From Bog-756 sp963812885 (GTDB lineage Bacteria > Actinomycetota > Acidimicrobiia > Acidimicrobiales > RAAP-2): a stretch of 64,000 nt of DNA. Both the position numbers and the translations under genes were made by a program. Positions 28,335 through 38,605 of the stretch are shown here, piece by piece. The stretch covers positions 124,001-188,000 of the forward strand of contig CAWEWZ010000004.1 in NCBI GenBank assembly GCA_963812885.1, read 5' to 3'. A model generated the notes under the pieces. It was not told the origin of the DNA, made no database searches, and saw only the letters and a list, made by a program, of their open reading frames with translations. Every line of letters starts with the position of its first letter. Position 1 is the stretch's first letter.

Positions 28335-29879
28335 TCAGACCGGAGCTTCGAGGGCCAGCGCCGGTCGGTGGGGCGGAGGCTGGTGGTCCCACAGGTCGGT
28401 CACCAGATCGTCGCGGAGCGGCCGCATTTGCGGATCGTCCCACCGGTTCCTTCGCTGGAGCGGGTCGTCGGCGAGGTCGTACAACTCTCCCTCGGTCCCG
28501 TCATGAGACGTTCCCGGAAGGTAGGCGGTGCATACCCACTGGTCCCGCATGATGGTCCGGAGATGGACGTTGGTACCGAACAGGTCACTGTCCCACTCGG
28601 TCAGCACCCGCTCGAACCCGCGCCGCTCGGCGTCGGGGTCGTCGGCGGGAAGGGGCGCCCCCTGCATCCACCCGGGGGGTGTGATCCCGGCGATGGCGCA
28701 GAATGTCGGGGCCAGGTCGACCAGTCCCACCGGCTTGGTCACCACCGCCGGTGGCTGGGGCTTCGAGGGAGCCGGACGCCACACCAGGGGGAGTCGCATC
28801 AGGGCGTCGACGTGGTACGGACCCTTGAACAGGAGACCGAAATCGCCCTGGAGCTCGCCGTGGTCAGTGGTGAAGAACACGTCGAGGTCCTCGTTCCAGC
28901 CTCGCTCGGTGACGCGGTCCAGCACCCGTCCCACGGCTTCGTCGATGAGCTCGCACTCGACCGCATTGCGGGCGTTGACCTCGCGTACCTGGTCGGCGGT
29001 GAGTGTGGCCGGGACCCATTCGGCCGGAGCCTCGTAGTTCGACACCAGAGTGCCGTCGTACCAGAGACGCCAGTGTCGGGGCTTACCGTCGATGATGGCC
29101 TCACGTTCGCCGGGCTGCTCGGGATAGCCGGGGGGGAGGGGGACGTCATGCCAGTCGACGCGGCTGACTTCGGATTCGGGGGGATCCCAGGGATGGTGGG
29201 GATCGGGGAAGCTCATCCAACAGAACCAGTCCTCGTCGGGCCCGAGGGCGTCGAGCCAGGCGATCGTCCGATCCGCCACCCAGTCGGTGTGGTAGATCCC
29301 CCGATCGATGGGATTGACCTTCACCTGGGGTGCCCCGGTGTCGCCGCCACCGGCCGCGTTGACCTGCAGCGAGCCGTCGAGTGCAGGATAGAAACCACTG
29401 GCCGCATCGGGATGCTCGGCCATGAGCCAGCGTGCGTAGTGAAGCGGTCCCACGGCGCCATGGGTGGCCAACTCCAAGTGCTCGAAACCGCGGTGGGCAC
29501 CGCCCGGGGGCTCGGTCCCGGTGCGGGCCAGCGCGTTCTCGGGGAACCGCAGGAACGGGTCGAGGAACGGTTCGAAGTGCGCCTTGCCGACGAGAGCGGT
29601 GCGGTAGCCGGCCTGGCGGAGGACCTCGGCCACCGATGGTGCATCGAACGGGAGCGGGACGCCGTTCATCCAAACGCCGTGGGTGGTCGGGTACTGCCCG
29701 GTCAGGATGGTCGAGCGGGAAGGCATGCACACCACGGACTGTGCGTGGGCCCGCTCGAACCGGATGCCGTCAGTGGCCAGGCCATCGACCACCGGGGTCC
29801 GGGCCAGGGTGCCTCCGTTGCACCCGAGCGTGTCGTAGCGCTGCTGATCGGTGGTGATCAGGAGGATGTTGCGGCCCAT
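28335..29879 (-). CDS. Sulfatase (choline-sulfatase-like)
   Basis: The 514-residue protein has the sulfatase signature 'VVCMPSRSTILTGQYPTTHG', whose C-x-P-S-R Cys becomes formylglycine. 'NILLITTDQQRYDTLGC' gives metal-binding Asp residues and 'FFTTDHGELQGDFGLLFKG' the late Asp-His. No signal peptide, so it is probably cytoplasmic. ATG 29879 has AGAGG upstream. Sulfatases need a maturation enzyme, not seen in the window. The SRPBCC gene upstream may be co-transcribed. Confidence 0.88.
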   Translation of the reverse strand: MGRNILLITTDQQRYDTLGCNGGTLARTPVVDGLATDGIRFERAHAQSVVCMPSRSTILTGQYPTTHGVWMNGVPLPFDAPSVAEVLRQAGYRTALVGKAHFEPFLDPFLRFPENALARTGTEPPGGAHRGFEHLELATHGAVGPLHYARWLMAEHPDAASGFYPALDGSLQVNAAGGGDTGAPQVKVNPIDRGIYHTDWVADRTIAWLDALGPDEDWFCWMSFPDPHHPWDPPESEVSRVDWHDVPLPPGYPEQPGEREAIIDGKPRHWRLWYDGTLVSNYEAPAEWVPATLTADQVREVNARNAVECELIDEAVGRVLDRVTERGWNEDLDVFFTTDHGELQGDFGLLFKGPYHVDALMRLPLVWRPAPSKPQPPAVVTKPVGLVDLAPTFCAIAGITPPGWMQGAPLPADDPDAERRGFERVLTEWDSDLFGTNVHLRTIMRDQWVCTAYLPGTSHDGTEGELYDLADDPLQRRNRWDDPQMRPLRDDLVTDLWDHQPPPHRPALALEAPV

Positions 29880-29892
29880 GGCCAAGCCTCTT

Positions 29893-30315
29893 TCATCGTG
29901 TCGTCGGGGACGGATAGGCGGTGAAGAGTCGTCGGCCAGGTTGCCCAGTGCGGCCCGGGCGGCGCCGCCGATCACCAGGGCCAACGCCGCCGGGCTCGGC
30001 GTCGGTGCTGTAGACGACCAGGCTCGATCCGTCCCCGAGGTCGTGGACATCGATCGTGCCCAGGTGCTCTCTGAACATCGGTGCCGTGATCCGGTACTGC
30101 AGGCGCCGCAGGGAGGCGTCCACCGTCAGCAGTCGCTCCGGCATGGGCAATCCCGAACGGGTGACGACGGTTCGAGTGTCACCTTCGACCGTGCACGACT
30201 CGATTCCGGGGAACCACTCGGCGAGGCGAGCCGGGTCTCCGACCAGCGCCCAGATGTCGTCCGCTGACGAGCCCAGTCGCACGGCATGCCGGATGCTTCC
30301 CCGGGTGGACGTCAT
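29893..30315 (-). CDS. SRPBCC-family (polyketide cyclase-like) protein
   Basis: The 140-residue protein has the START-like pattern 'SADDIWALVGDPARLAEWFP', 'RLQYRITAPMFREHLGTIDV' and 'SSLVVYSTDAEP'. These small domains bind hydrophobic ligands. After 'DAEP' the frame becomes Arg/Gly-rich; the other frame reads 'AALALVIGGAARAALGNLA', the expected C-terminal helix, so a frame change near 29985, perhaps with a second one, is likely. Confidence 0.7.
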   Translation of the reverse strand: MTSTRGSIRHAVRLGSSADDIWALVGDPARLAEWFPGIESCTVEGDTRTVVTRSGLPMPERLLTVDASLRRLQYRITAPMFREHLGTIDVHDLGDGSSLVVYSTDAEPGGVGPGDRRRRPGRTGQPGRRLFTAYPSPTTR

Positions 30316-30713
30316 CGGTGGCCGCCATCGTCGGAGGGGATGACGGCAGCCACCCCGGGCACGCTACTCATCGGTTCCGGAACCGGCACGTCTCGGTGCG
30401 CTCCTCCGGGATGTCTGCCGGATTACATCCCCCCGCCGCCGCCCCTCCGCCCCGGCCGCCCCGCCGCCCCGCCGCCCCGCCGTCCCGATGTTTGTTTTCT
30501 CGATTCGACCCAATTACCGCTTACAGTCGATATCTATCGGACATAGCCGATAATCAGGCCGAATTGGAAAATCAAGGGCCATGCGTGGGGGCTGGCTCGA
30601 GGTGCCGGCGTCGCGATGGCCGATCTGATGATGTGGGCGGTAAGGTTACCTAGCGGCGTCGCGAGCTCAGGTGGGGCAGAGGCACAGGGCGCCAGCAGAG
30701 GAGCACCACAGCA
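30316..30713. other. Intergenic region with pyrimidine tract and dyads
   Basis: No gene is convincing here. 30425-30490 is a C-rich run of CCGCCC-type units. 30481-30575 is AT-richer than anything nearby, with a dyad TATCGG-N6-CCGATA (30535-30552) nested inside CCAATT/AATTGG. Further on, GGTAAGGTTACC (30639-30650) is a 12-bp dyad. The promoter of the secreted protein at 30714 is probably in the 30500-30700 part. Confidence 0.5.
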
Positions 30714-31466
30714 ATGATCTCCAGGCTGCCACGCAATTTCTGCAGGATGCTCGTGATCGCGGTCCTCGCCGTGGGCACGATTTCGGCCTCCACGGTGAGC
30801 CTGGCCGATCAGGCCGGAGCTGCGGCCACGACGGTGACCCACTCCCGGACCGCCACCCTGAAGCACAAGGAGCTCGCACGAGCGGTGCGGCGCGACTGCA
30901 CCCGGCTCTGGCGGTGGCAGCATCAGCAGAAGCGGGTCAGGGCTCGCTTCGAGAAGAGGTTGCACCGGCTCACGACCTGGGAGGCAACGGCCATCGCCGT
31001 CGGGCACGCCCCCCGTGTCGCCGCCCTGAAGAGGGACATCGTGCACGTAAGGGCGCTGAAAGCGCGTGCCCTGATGTCCAAGTCAGCCGGCAAGGAAGCC
31101 AAGGGGGCCAAGCGGTTCGGTCCGGCGTGCACCGCGTTGGCTCGGGCGGTTCAAGCCGAGCGGAAGTCCGCCAAGGCCTCCAAAGCGAACAGGGTCGAAG
31201 CCAGGGCGAAGGCGAGGGCCTCCAGGCTCGCCAAGGCCAGGGCGGCTGCCGCGGCCAGGGAAGCAGCAAAGGCGGCCGCAGCAAAGGCGGCCGCGGCAAA
31301 GGCAGCCGCAGCAAAGGCGGCACGACGCCGACGCGCCACCACGCCGACGACCACGACCCCGACGACCAGCCCGACCCCTCCCACGACTTCTCCCGGTACG
31401 TCGGTCCCTCCGTCGACGGCTCCCACGACGTCCACCACCCCGGCGACCACCACGACCCCGGGCTGA
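30714..31466 (+). CDS. Secreted Lys/Ala-rich protein with Thr/Pro tail
   Basis: A 250-residue protein. It has a signal peptide ('RMLVIAVLAVGTISASTVSL', cleavage near residue 37), a basic helical region with two Cys ('VRRDCTRLWRWQ', 'FGPACTALARAV'), then from about residue 165 a run of Ala/Lys helices with KAAAA units like histone H1 tails, and a C-terminal Thr/Pro/Ser tail of about 50 residues ('TTPTTTTPTTSPTPP'). It may be exported and may contact an anionic surface polymer or DNA; this is inference. GAGGAG lies 11 bases before ATG. I recognise no family. Confidence 0.72.
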   Translation: MISRLPRNFCRMLVIAVLAVGTISASTVSLADQAGAAATTVTHSRTATLKHKELARAVRRDCTRLWRWQHQQKRVRARFEKRLHRLTTWEATAIAVGHAPRVAALKRDIVHVRALKARALMSKSAGKEAKGAKRFGPACTALARAVQAERKSAKASKANRVEARAKARASRLAKARAAAAAREAAKAAAAKAAAAKAAAAKAARRRRATTPTTTTPTTSPTPPTTSPGTSVPPSTAPTTSTTPATTTTPG

Positions 31467-31568
31467 CGGGCACGACCGGCCGGTCTGGAAGGGGCGTGCA
31501 GGACCGGTGAACCCTTCTCGGCCGGAAACTGGCGGTGAACGGGCTTCGGGCAGGCCGAGGCTTCGGAG

Positions 31569-31607
31569 CAGCCCGTGGGCGGTCTCTGCAGCCCCGTGGG
31601 CGGTCTC
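31569..31607. repeat. Tandem 20-bp repeat at the end of the polyprenyl synthase gene
   Basis: CAGCCCGTGGGCGGTCTC (31569-31586) is followed by CAGCCCCGTGGGCGGTCTC (31589-31607), differing by one C. The second copy includes the stop region of the synthase. Confidence 0.6.
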
Positions 31608-32584
31608 AGAAGGGCGGCAGGTCGTCGACCAGGGAGTGGGCCAGCTTGGCAAAGGCGTCAGCCAGCTCGGCCGACGGTCCGGCGACGGCGGCCGAGGCCG
31701 CCAGGTCTGCGTACTGCCTCGCCACGCTGGTGGCTCCCCCGATGGCACCCGACTCGGCCACGATCGAGCGGGCCTTGTCCCGCTCGGGCTGGCCCAGGGG
31801 CTGTCCCGAGCAGTGGACCCAGCTCGGGACCGGCGTCGGGATCGGCCAGGGCCAGCAGTACCGGAAGGGTGTAGATACCCTCGGCCAGGTCCTGTCCAGC
31901 CGGCTTTCCCAGCTCGGCCTCGGTCCCGACGACGTCGAGGATGTCGTCACGTACCTGGAAGACCATGCCGAAGTAGCGGCCGAACAGCGTGAATGCATCG
32001 ACGTCACCACGTGGGAGCCCACCGGTGAGCGCCCCGATCCGGCACGAGGTGGCCATCAGCGCCGCCGTCTTGCCGGCGATGGCGTTGGTGTAGCTGTCCT
32101 CGCTCCGGGCCACCTGGAAGGCCGAGTGACCTCGGCCACCTGGCCCTGGCAGAGCTCACCGAGCGTGGCGGCCAGCAGGGCTGCGATCTCGGTGCCGAGT
32201 CCGGCGGCGATCTCGGCCGATCGGGCCAGCAGGAAGTCACCGGCGACGATGGCCACCAGGTTCCCGAACCGGGCGTTGACGCTCTCCACATTCCGCCGGA
32301 CGGTGGCCTCGTCCATGACGTCGTCGTGGTAGAGGGAGGCCAGATGGACCAATTCGACCGCCACCGCCCCCAACAGGTCGTCACGGGTGGCTCCGGCACG
32401 ACCCGGATGTGGCGGTGGCCAGGGCAAGGACCGGTCGGAGCCGCTTTCCGCCCGCGGCCAGGAGATGGGTGGTGACCTCGTCGAGGAAGCCGTCGCCTGT
32501 GACCACGGACTCGACCAGCAGGGGCTCGAGGCGTTGGAGCTGTTCTTCGAGTGCGGGAAGCCCAAGGAGCTCTACGACGTTCAC
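31606..32584 (-). CDS. Polyprenyl diphosphate synthase, three frameshifts
   Basis: A trans-prenyltransferase of about 326 residues that lengthens an allylic diphosphate with isopentenyl diphosphate, for the menaquinone side chain. 'GGKRLRPVLALA', the first Asp motif 'LYHDDVMDEATVRRN', 'LVAIVAGDFLLARS', 'SYTNAIAGKTAALMATSCRI' and the second Asp motif 'FQVRDDILDVVG' are present. Frame changes fall near 32395, 32110 and 31810. GTG 32584 is the first start in frame ('MNVVELLGLPALEE'). Divergent from clpC. Confidence 0.83.
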
Positions 32585-32714
32585 TTCCTACAGACGATAG
32601 GCCAGGATGCCGATGTCTGAGAAAAGGGCCTGGAAAATGGGACGGTGCGGGTGCGTGGTGTACCGGCACCTGTAGACTTCGTATCAGTTGCCGACCGCAG
32701 ATGGAGGCGGTGGA

Positions 32715-35275
32715 GTGTTCGAACGATTTACAGACCGGGCTCGTCGAGTTCTTGTGCTCGCACAGGAGGAAGCGCGCCTTCTGAACCACAGCTTCATTGG
32801 CACCGAGCACATCCTCCTGGGCCTGATCCACGAGGGTGAGGGCGTCGCGGCCAAGGCGCTCGAGTCGCTTGGTGTCTCGCTCGAGGCCGTCCGTGAGAAG
32901 GTCGAGGAGACGATCGGCCTGGCCGGAACCGCTCCGACCGGGTCCCCTCCGTTCACACCCCGGGCCAAAAAGGTCCTCGAGCTCTCCCTGCGCGAAGCCC
33001 TGCAGCTCGGACACAGCTACATCGGCACCGAGCACATGCTCCTCGGTCTCGTCCGTGAGGGTGAAGGCGTGGCCGCTCAGGTGCTCCAGAGTCTGGGCGC
33101 CGATCTTCCCCGGGTCCGCCAGCAGGTCATCCAGCTGCTCTCGGGCTATCAGGGTGGCAAGGAGTCGGTCGGTGCCGGCGCACCCGGCTCGCAGTCGTCG
33201 GACGCACCCACCGGATCGCCGGTGCTCGACCAGTTCGGTCGCAATCTCACCGCGCTGGCCCGGGACCACAAACTGGACCCGGTCATCGGGCGCGAGAAAG
33301 AGATCGAGCGCGTCATGCAGGTGCTCTCTCGCCGGACGAAGAACAACCCGGTGCTCATCGGAGAGCCGGGCGTCGGCAAGACGGCCATCGTCGAGGGTCT
33401 GGCCCAACGGATCGTGGCCGATGACGTGCCCGAAACGCTGACCGGCAAGCAGCTCTACACGCTCGACCTGGGCGCGCTGGTCGCCGGCAGCCGGTACCGC
33501 GGTGATTTCGAGGAGCGGCTCAAGAAGGTGCTCAAGGAGATCCGCACCCGGGGCGACATCGTCCTGTTCATCGACGAACTGCACACGTTGGTCGGTGCGG
33601 GCGCCGCCGAAGGCGCCATCGACGCCGCTTCCATCCTGAAGCCGATGCTGGCCCGCGGTGAACTGCAGACGATCGGTGCCACCACCATCGACGAGTACCG
33701 CAAGCACCTCGAGAAGGACGCCGCGCTCGAGCGGCGCTTCCAGCCGATCAAGGTGGAGCAGCCCAACGTGGCGCTGACCATCGAAATCCTGAAGGGATTG
33801 CGCGACCGCTACGAGTCGCACCATGCGGTCACCATCACCGATCAGGCGCTGGTGGCGGCGGCCAACCTGGCCGACCGGTATCTGGCCGACCGGTACCTGC
33901 CGGACAAGGCGATCGATCTCATCGACGAGGCCGGCAGTCGGCTGCGCATCCGCCGGATGACCACGCCGCCCGCGTACAAGAAGCTCGAAGAGGAGATCAG
34001 CCGGCTCCGGGCCGACAAGGAAGCGGCCATCGAAAAGCAGGCCTTCGATCAGGCGAAGAAGCTCGCCGAGCAGGAGAAGGTCGCGCCTCGACAGCAAAGA
34101 AGCCATGGAGGCCGAGTGGCGGGCCGAGGGCGTCGACCTGTTCGACGTCGTGGACGAGGAAGTCATTGCCGAGGTGCTGGCCAACTGGACGGGCATTCCC
34201 GTCTACCGGCTCACCGAGGAGGAGACGGCCAAGCTCCTGCGCATGGAGGACGAACTGCACAAGCGGGTGATCGGGCAGGAGCCGGCCATCGCCGCGCTGG
34301 CCCGGTCGATCCGACGCACCCGGGCCGGACTGAAGGATCCCAAGCGGCCGAGCGGCTCGTTCATCTTCCTGGGTCCCGACGGGCGTCGGGAAGACCGAGC
34401 TGGCCAAGACGCTGGCCGAGTTCCTCTTCGACGACGAGGACGCCCTCATCCAGCTCGACATGTCCGAGTACATGGAGAAGCACACGGTGAGCCGCCTGGT
34501 CGGCTCGCCCCCCGGCTACGTCGGCTACGAGGAGGGTGGTCAGCTGACCGAAGCGGTTCGCCGCAAGCCCTTCTCGGTGGTGCTCTTCGATGAGGTCGAG
34601 AAGGCGCACGCCGACGTGTTCAACACCCTCCTCCAGATTCTCGAGGACGGTCGCTTGACGGACGCCCAGGGCCGCTCGGTCGACTTCAAGAACACCGTGC
34701 TGATCATGACGTCCAACCTCGGGACCGCCGACCTGCGGAAGTCCTCGGTGGGCTTTGCCAAGACATCCGAAGCCGTCACCTATGAGCGGATGAAGTCCAA
34801 GGTCAACGAGGCGCTGAAGGCCCACTTCCGGCCCGAGTTCCTCAACCGCATCGACGAGGTGGTGGTCTTCCACGAGCTGTCCAAGGTCGAGGTGGTCGAG
34901 ATCGTGGACCTGATGATCCAGCGGGTGTCCAACCAGTTGGAGCTCCAGGGACTGAGCCTGGTGCTCACCCCGCCGGCCAAGCAGCTCCTCGCCGACAAGG
35001 GCTACGACCCCCAGCTGGGAGCCAGGCCGCTCCGTCGGGCCATCCAGCAGATGATCGAGGACCCGCTGTCCGAGCGCATCCTGTGGAAGGAGTTCCGGGT
35101 CGGGGAGACCATCATCGTCGACGTCGAGACGATCACTCCCGAGGCCGCGGAGGCCTACGACGTCAAGGGTGCACCGCCGCTGGTGGCGGGTGAGCAGCAA
35201 CTCACCTTCACCGCCATCGAGGGGATCGAGCCTCCTCCGGTGGAGCTGGCCGGCGCCGACTCATCCGCAGACTGA
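32715..35275 (+). CDS. clpC: ATP-dependent Clp protease ATPase subunit ClpC, two frameshifts
   Basis: ClpC unfolds proteins for ClpP. From GTG 32715 ('MFERFTDRARRVLVLAQEEA') it has two Clp-N repeats, 'GEPGVGKTAIVEGLA' (first Walker A), 'LFIDELHTLVGAG', a UVR segment ('ISRLRADKEAAIEKQAFDQA'), then the second ATPase with 'RLVGSPPGYVGYEEGGQ' and 'LFDEVEKAHADVFNTLLQIL'. Shifts fall near 34085 and 34381. The second sits inside the Walker A, where deletion of one base restores 'GPTGVGKTELAKTLAEFLF'. ClpC is essential in actinobacteria, so these are likely errors. GGAGG lies 7 bases before the GTG. Confidence 0.92.
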
Positions 35276-35319
35276 GTCCGCGCCCGCCCGTCTGCGGCGG
35301 CTGGCGGGGCGACGCGGTC

Positions 35320-36024
35320 CTACTCGGTGTCCTCCAGGTCGAGAAGATCCTGCAGAAGCTTCGGATCGCCCTCGACCCGGACGGCAGAAGGCGGTAGCCG
35401 CCCGTAGAGGGTCAGGACGAGGTCCGACGCCGAGGCCGTCACCACCGTGCTGGTGCCGCGTTGGTCGCCGACGATCCACCGGCCGTCTCCGTCCTCGGAG
35501 ACCAAGGTGAGAGAGCCCAGCAACCGGTCGGCCGCCGTCCCCAGCACGATCTCGAGGAACTCGGCCACGCCGTCGTGGGCCACGGCCGGATCGATCGGGG
35601 TCGGGCTCCCGAGGGCCTGTTCTGCGTCCCAACGGTGGACGGTGGCCTCTTGTGCCTGGTGTCGAGCCACCGCGCCGGAGGTGAGTGGACGCCCCCACCA
35701 GGTCCAGCACGGGCTGTCGGCGTTGTTCTCCTCCAGAGCGGCCAACAACTCCGCCGTGCTCGCTCTCATCCACCCGGCCAGGTCGTCGTCCGGCGGTGGG
35801 TCCTCGGTGGGCCGGTCGGGGTCGCCCTCGCCGGAGGTGGGCCCGTCGGGATGGCCTGCCCGCACATTGGCGGCCCAGAAGCGCTGCACCCGGCCGAGGT
35901 GCACGATCAGGTCGCGAAAGGACCAGTCGGGGCAGGAGGGGACTGTCGTGTCCAAGTCGGCACCGGCGATCAGGTCCGCCACCCGTGAACTGTCGGTCTG
36001 GATGGCGTGTGACCAGTCGAGCAT
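35320..36024 (-). CDS. Maleylpyruvate isomerase-family mycothiol-dependent enzyme
   Basis: The 234-residue protein has the MDMPI N-terminal four-helix domain: 'VPSCPDWSFRDLIVHLGRVQ', 'RHQAQEATVHRWDAEQALG' with its metal-binding His residues. The family uses mycothiol as cofactor, which implies a mycothiol-making actinobacterium. ATG 36024 is chosen since the longer frame gives no family match. The reaction is unknown. Confidence 0.85.
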   Translation of the reverse strand: MLDWSHAIQTDSSRVADLIAGADLDTTVPSCPDWSFRDLIVHLGRVQRFWAANVRAGHPDGPTSGEGDPDRPTEDPPPDDDLAGWMRASTAELLAALEENNADSPCWTWWGRPLTSGAVARHQAQEATVHRWDAEQALGSPTPIDPAVAHDGVAEFLEIVLGTAADRLLGSLTLVSEDGDGRWIVGDQRGTSTVVTASASDLVLTLYGRLPPSAVRVEGDPKLLQDLLDLEDTE

Positions 36025-36113
36025 GGCCCGATCGTAGCGATTCGGCCGCCATTTGACCGAGGCCCGCACGACGGTCACCCCGGTTGGCACACCCGATCCC
36101 TACCATCAGGGCC

Positions 36114-37517
36114 ATGGCAAAGACGGCCAAGCGCCACCGCTGCATCGACTGTGGAGGGACGACCGCCCGATGGGCCGGCCGTTGCCCCTCGTGCGGGGAG
36201 TGGAACACCCTGGTCGAAGAGGCCCACCTCGGCCCGCTGGTCCGGGCGGTCGACGACTTGAACCTGTCGTCGATGCCCGTCCCCCTGTCGTCGGTCGACA
36301 TGTCCGAGGCGGCGCCCCTGCCGACCGGTGTCGCCGAATTCGACCGGGTCCTCTCCGGTGGTCTGGTTCCGGGCTCGGTGACCCTCCTCGGAGGCGAGCC
36401 GGGGATCGGCAAGTCGACCCTCCTCCTCCAGGTCCTGGCCGCCCGGGCCGCATCCGGTCATCGGGTGCTCCTGGTGTCCGCCGAGGAGTCGGCGCACCAG
36501 GTTCGGCTGCGTGCCGAGCGGCTGGGTCCGGTCCCGCCGGGTCTGTTGATCCTGTCGGCCACCGATATCGGTGCGGTGATCAGCGCGGTGGTCGAGTCAG
36601 CACCGGAGCTGGTGGTGATCGACTCCATCCAGGCGGTGTCCATCGGGCCGTCGACCCTCGGCGAGCGGCGGGCCGCCGGCGTGCCGGGCAGCGTCGCGCA
36701 GGTGCGCGAGTGCGCCGACCAGTTGGTGGGACTGGCCAAGTCGCGGCAGGTGTCCATCGTGCTGGTCGGACATGTGACCAAGGACGGGTCCCTGGCCGGT
36801 CCCCGGACGCTCGAGCACATGGTGGACACCGTGCTGAGCTTCGAGGGGGACCGGCACCACGCGCTCCGGCTGCTCCTGGCGGTCAAGCACCGGTTCGGCC
36901 CCACCGGTGAGCTCGGGCTGTTCGAGATGGGGGACCAGGGTCTCAACCGGGTCGACGACCCCGGTCGGCTTCTGCTCGGCGACCGGCTCACCGGGGTGCC
37001 GGGCGGGGTCGTGCTTCCGGCTGTGCAGGGCCGCCGCACCCTGGTCGTCGAGCTCCAGGCCCTGGTGACCCCGATGACCCAGGCCCAGCCCAAGCGGTCG
37101 GTGGTCGGGCTGGACAGCGGTCGCCTGGTCATGACCCTGGCCGTGCTGGCCCGCCTGGCCGAGCTGCCCGTGCTGTCGTTGGACGTGTTCGTATCGGTGG
37201 CCGGTGGGATCCGGGTGACGGAGCCGGCGGCCGACCTGGCCGTGACCCTGGCGGTGGCATCGGCCGTCACCGGCCGGCCGCTGCCCGCCAAACTGGCCGC
37301 GGTCGGCGAGGTGGGGCTGGCCGGGGAGGTCCGCCAAGTGACCAACCTTCGCCGCCGACTCGAGGAGTTGGCACGGTTGGGATTCGACCAGGTGGTGGTC
37401 CCGGCCTCGTCTCCGGAGGGACCGGCCGGGGTCGAGCTGTTGCGGGTGGACCGGGTGGTCGACGCGCTGCTGCTCCTAGGCCCCGATGACCTGTCGGCAG
37501 GTACCATTCGTCTGTGA
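36114..37517 (+). CDS. radA: DNA repair protein RadA
   Basis: The 467-residue protein has the C4 zinc finger 'CIDCGGTTARWAGRCPSCGE', Walker A 'GGEPGIGKSTLLLQ', the RadA-specific motif as 'KHRFGPTGELGLFEM' (Asn of KNRFG is His), and a Lon-like C-terminal domain. RadA drives branch migration in recombination. GTGA overlap with disA follows, the pairing seen across Gram-positive bacteria. Confidence 0.93.
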   Translation: MAKTAKRHRCIDCGGTTARWAGRCPSCGEWNTLVEEAHLGPLVRAVDDLNLSSMPVPLSSVDMSEAAPLPTGVAEFDRVLSGGLVPGSVTLLGGEPGIGKSTLLLQVLAARAASGHRVLLVSAEESAHQVRLRAERLGPVPPGLLILSATDIGAVISAVVESAPELVVIDSIQAVSIGPSTLGERRAAGVPGSVAQVRECADQLVGLAKSRQVSIVLVGHVTKDGSLAGPRTLEHMVDTVLSFEGDRHHALRLLLAVKHRFGPTGELGLFEMGDQGLNRVDDPGRLLLGDRLTGVPGGVVLPAVQGRRTLVVELQALVTPMTQAQPKRSVVGLDSGRLVMTLAVLARLAELPVLSLDVFVSVAGGIRVTEPAADLAVTLAVASAVTGRPLPAKLAAVGEVGLAGEVRQVTNLRRRLEELARLGFDQVVVPASSPEGPAGVELLRVDRVVDALLLLGPDDLSAGTIRL

Positions 37518-38605
37518 ACACCCGGCAGAGCTCGCCGCTCAGTGACGCTCTGGCCATGGCGGCGCCCGGCCGACCCTTGCGGGACGGACTCGACCGGATC
37601 CTCCGGGCCAAACGGGGAGCCCTGGTGGTGGTGGGCGATGGTCCCAACGTGCTCTCCATCTGTTCGGGCGGATTCCTGCTCGACGCCGAGTTCAGCCCCC
37701 AACGTCTCTCCGAGCTGGCCAAGATGGATGGAGCCATCATCCTGGCTGCCAACGCCTCCCGGATCGCCCGGGCCAACGTCCACCTCATGCCCGATGCCGC
37801 CATCCCCACCTCCGAAACGGGCACACGGCACCGGACCGCCGAGCGGGTGGCCCGCTCGATCAACGTCCCGGTCCTGTCGGTGTCGGCGGCCATGTCGGTC
37901 ATCGCCGTGTACCGGAACGACCTCAAGCACACCATCCAGCCCACCGGCTGGTTGCACGACCGGACCGATCAGGCCCTGGCCACCATGCAGCGGTTCCGGA
38001 GCCGCTTCGACGTCGCTCTCAACGGCCTCTCCGTCCTGGAGGTCGAGGACACCGTCTCGGTGGGGGATGTCGTGGGGGTGGTCCAGGCTGCCGAGATGCT
38101 CCTGCGCATCGCCGAGGAGGTGGAGGCCTATCTGGTCGAGCTGGGCGACGACGGCCGCCTGGTCGGGCTCCAATCCGCGGAGCTGGTCGACGGGGTGGCA
38201 CCCGCCCTCCACCTGGTGGTGCGGGACTACTGCCAGCAGGCACCGACCAGGGGCGCCGACCGGCACGCGGTGGTCGGTCGGGTGGTCGATGAGCTGGCCC
38301 ATCTGACCTCGGACGACCTGCAGGATGCCGGCCGGGTGGCGGGAATCCTCGGCCTCCCCGAGTCCTTCAGCGACACCGAGTCGGGGATCGAGCCCAGAGG
38401 CTACCGGCTGCTCTACCGGCTGCCCCGGTTCTCGGACACCATCATCGAGCGGATCGTGGACCGGTTCGTCAACCTCCAGCAGATCATGCGGGCCTCCCTG
38501 GGGGAACTCGAACAGGTGGAGGGAGTTGGCCAGGCCCGGGCCCACTCGGTCAAGGACGGGCTGGCCCGCCTGGCCGAGGCCAGCATCTTCGAGCGCTACC
38601 AGTAG
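37514..38605 (+). CDS. disA: DNA integrity scanning diadenylate cyclase DisA
   Basis: DisA makes c-di-AMP from two ATP and slows when it meets branched DNA. The 363-residue protein has 'MDGAIILAANASRIARANVH' (DGA motif) and 'GTRHRTAERVARSI' (RHR motif), a helical linker, and a C-terminal helix-hairpin-helix 'LEQVEGVGQARAHSVKDGL'. GTG 37514 overlaps radA. Confidence 0.94.
   Translation: MNTRQSSPLSDALAMAAPGRPLRDGLDRILRAKRGALVVVGDGPNVLSICSGGFLLDAEFSPQRLSELAKMDGAIILAANASRIARANVHLMPDAAIPTSETGTRHRTAERVARSINVPVLSVSAAMSVIAVYRNDLKHTIQPTGWLHDRTDQALATMQRFRSRFDVALNGLSVLEVEDTVSVGDVVGVVQAAEMLLRIAEEVEAYLVELGDDGRLVGLQSAELVDGVAPALHLVVRDYCQQAPTRGADRHAVVGRVVDELAHLTSDDLQDAGRVAGILGLPESFSDTESGIEPRGYRLLYRLPRFSDTIIERIVDRFVNLQQIMRASLGELEQVEGVGQARAHSVKDGLARLAEASIFERYQ

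Noticed and set aside
28368..29924. Plus-strand open frame of 518 codons opposite the sulfatase
   Set aside because: The minus strand has the CxPSR sulfatase signature and full length.
32004..34196. Minus-strand open frame of 730 codons opposite clpC
   Set aside because: Antisense to ClpC; its composition mirrors the coding strand and it lacks any motif.
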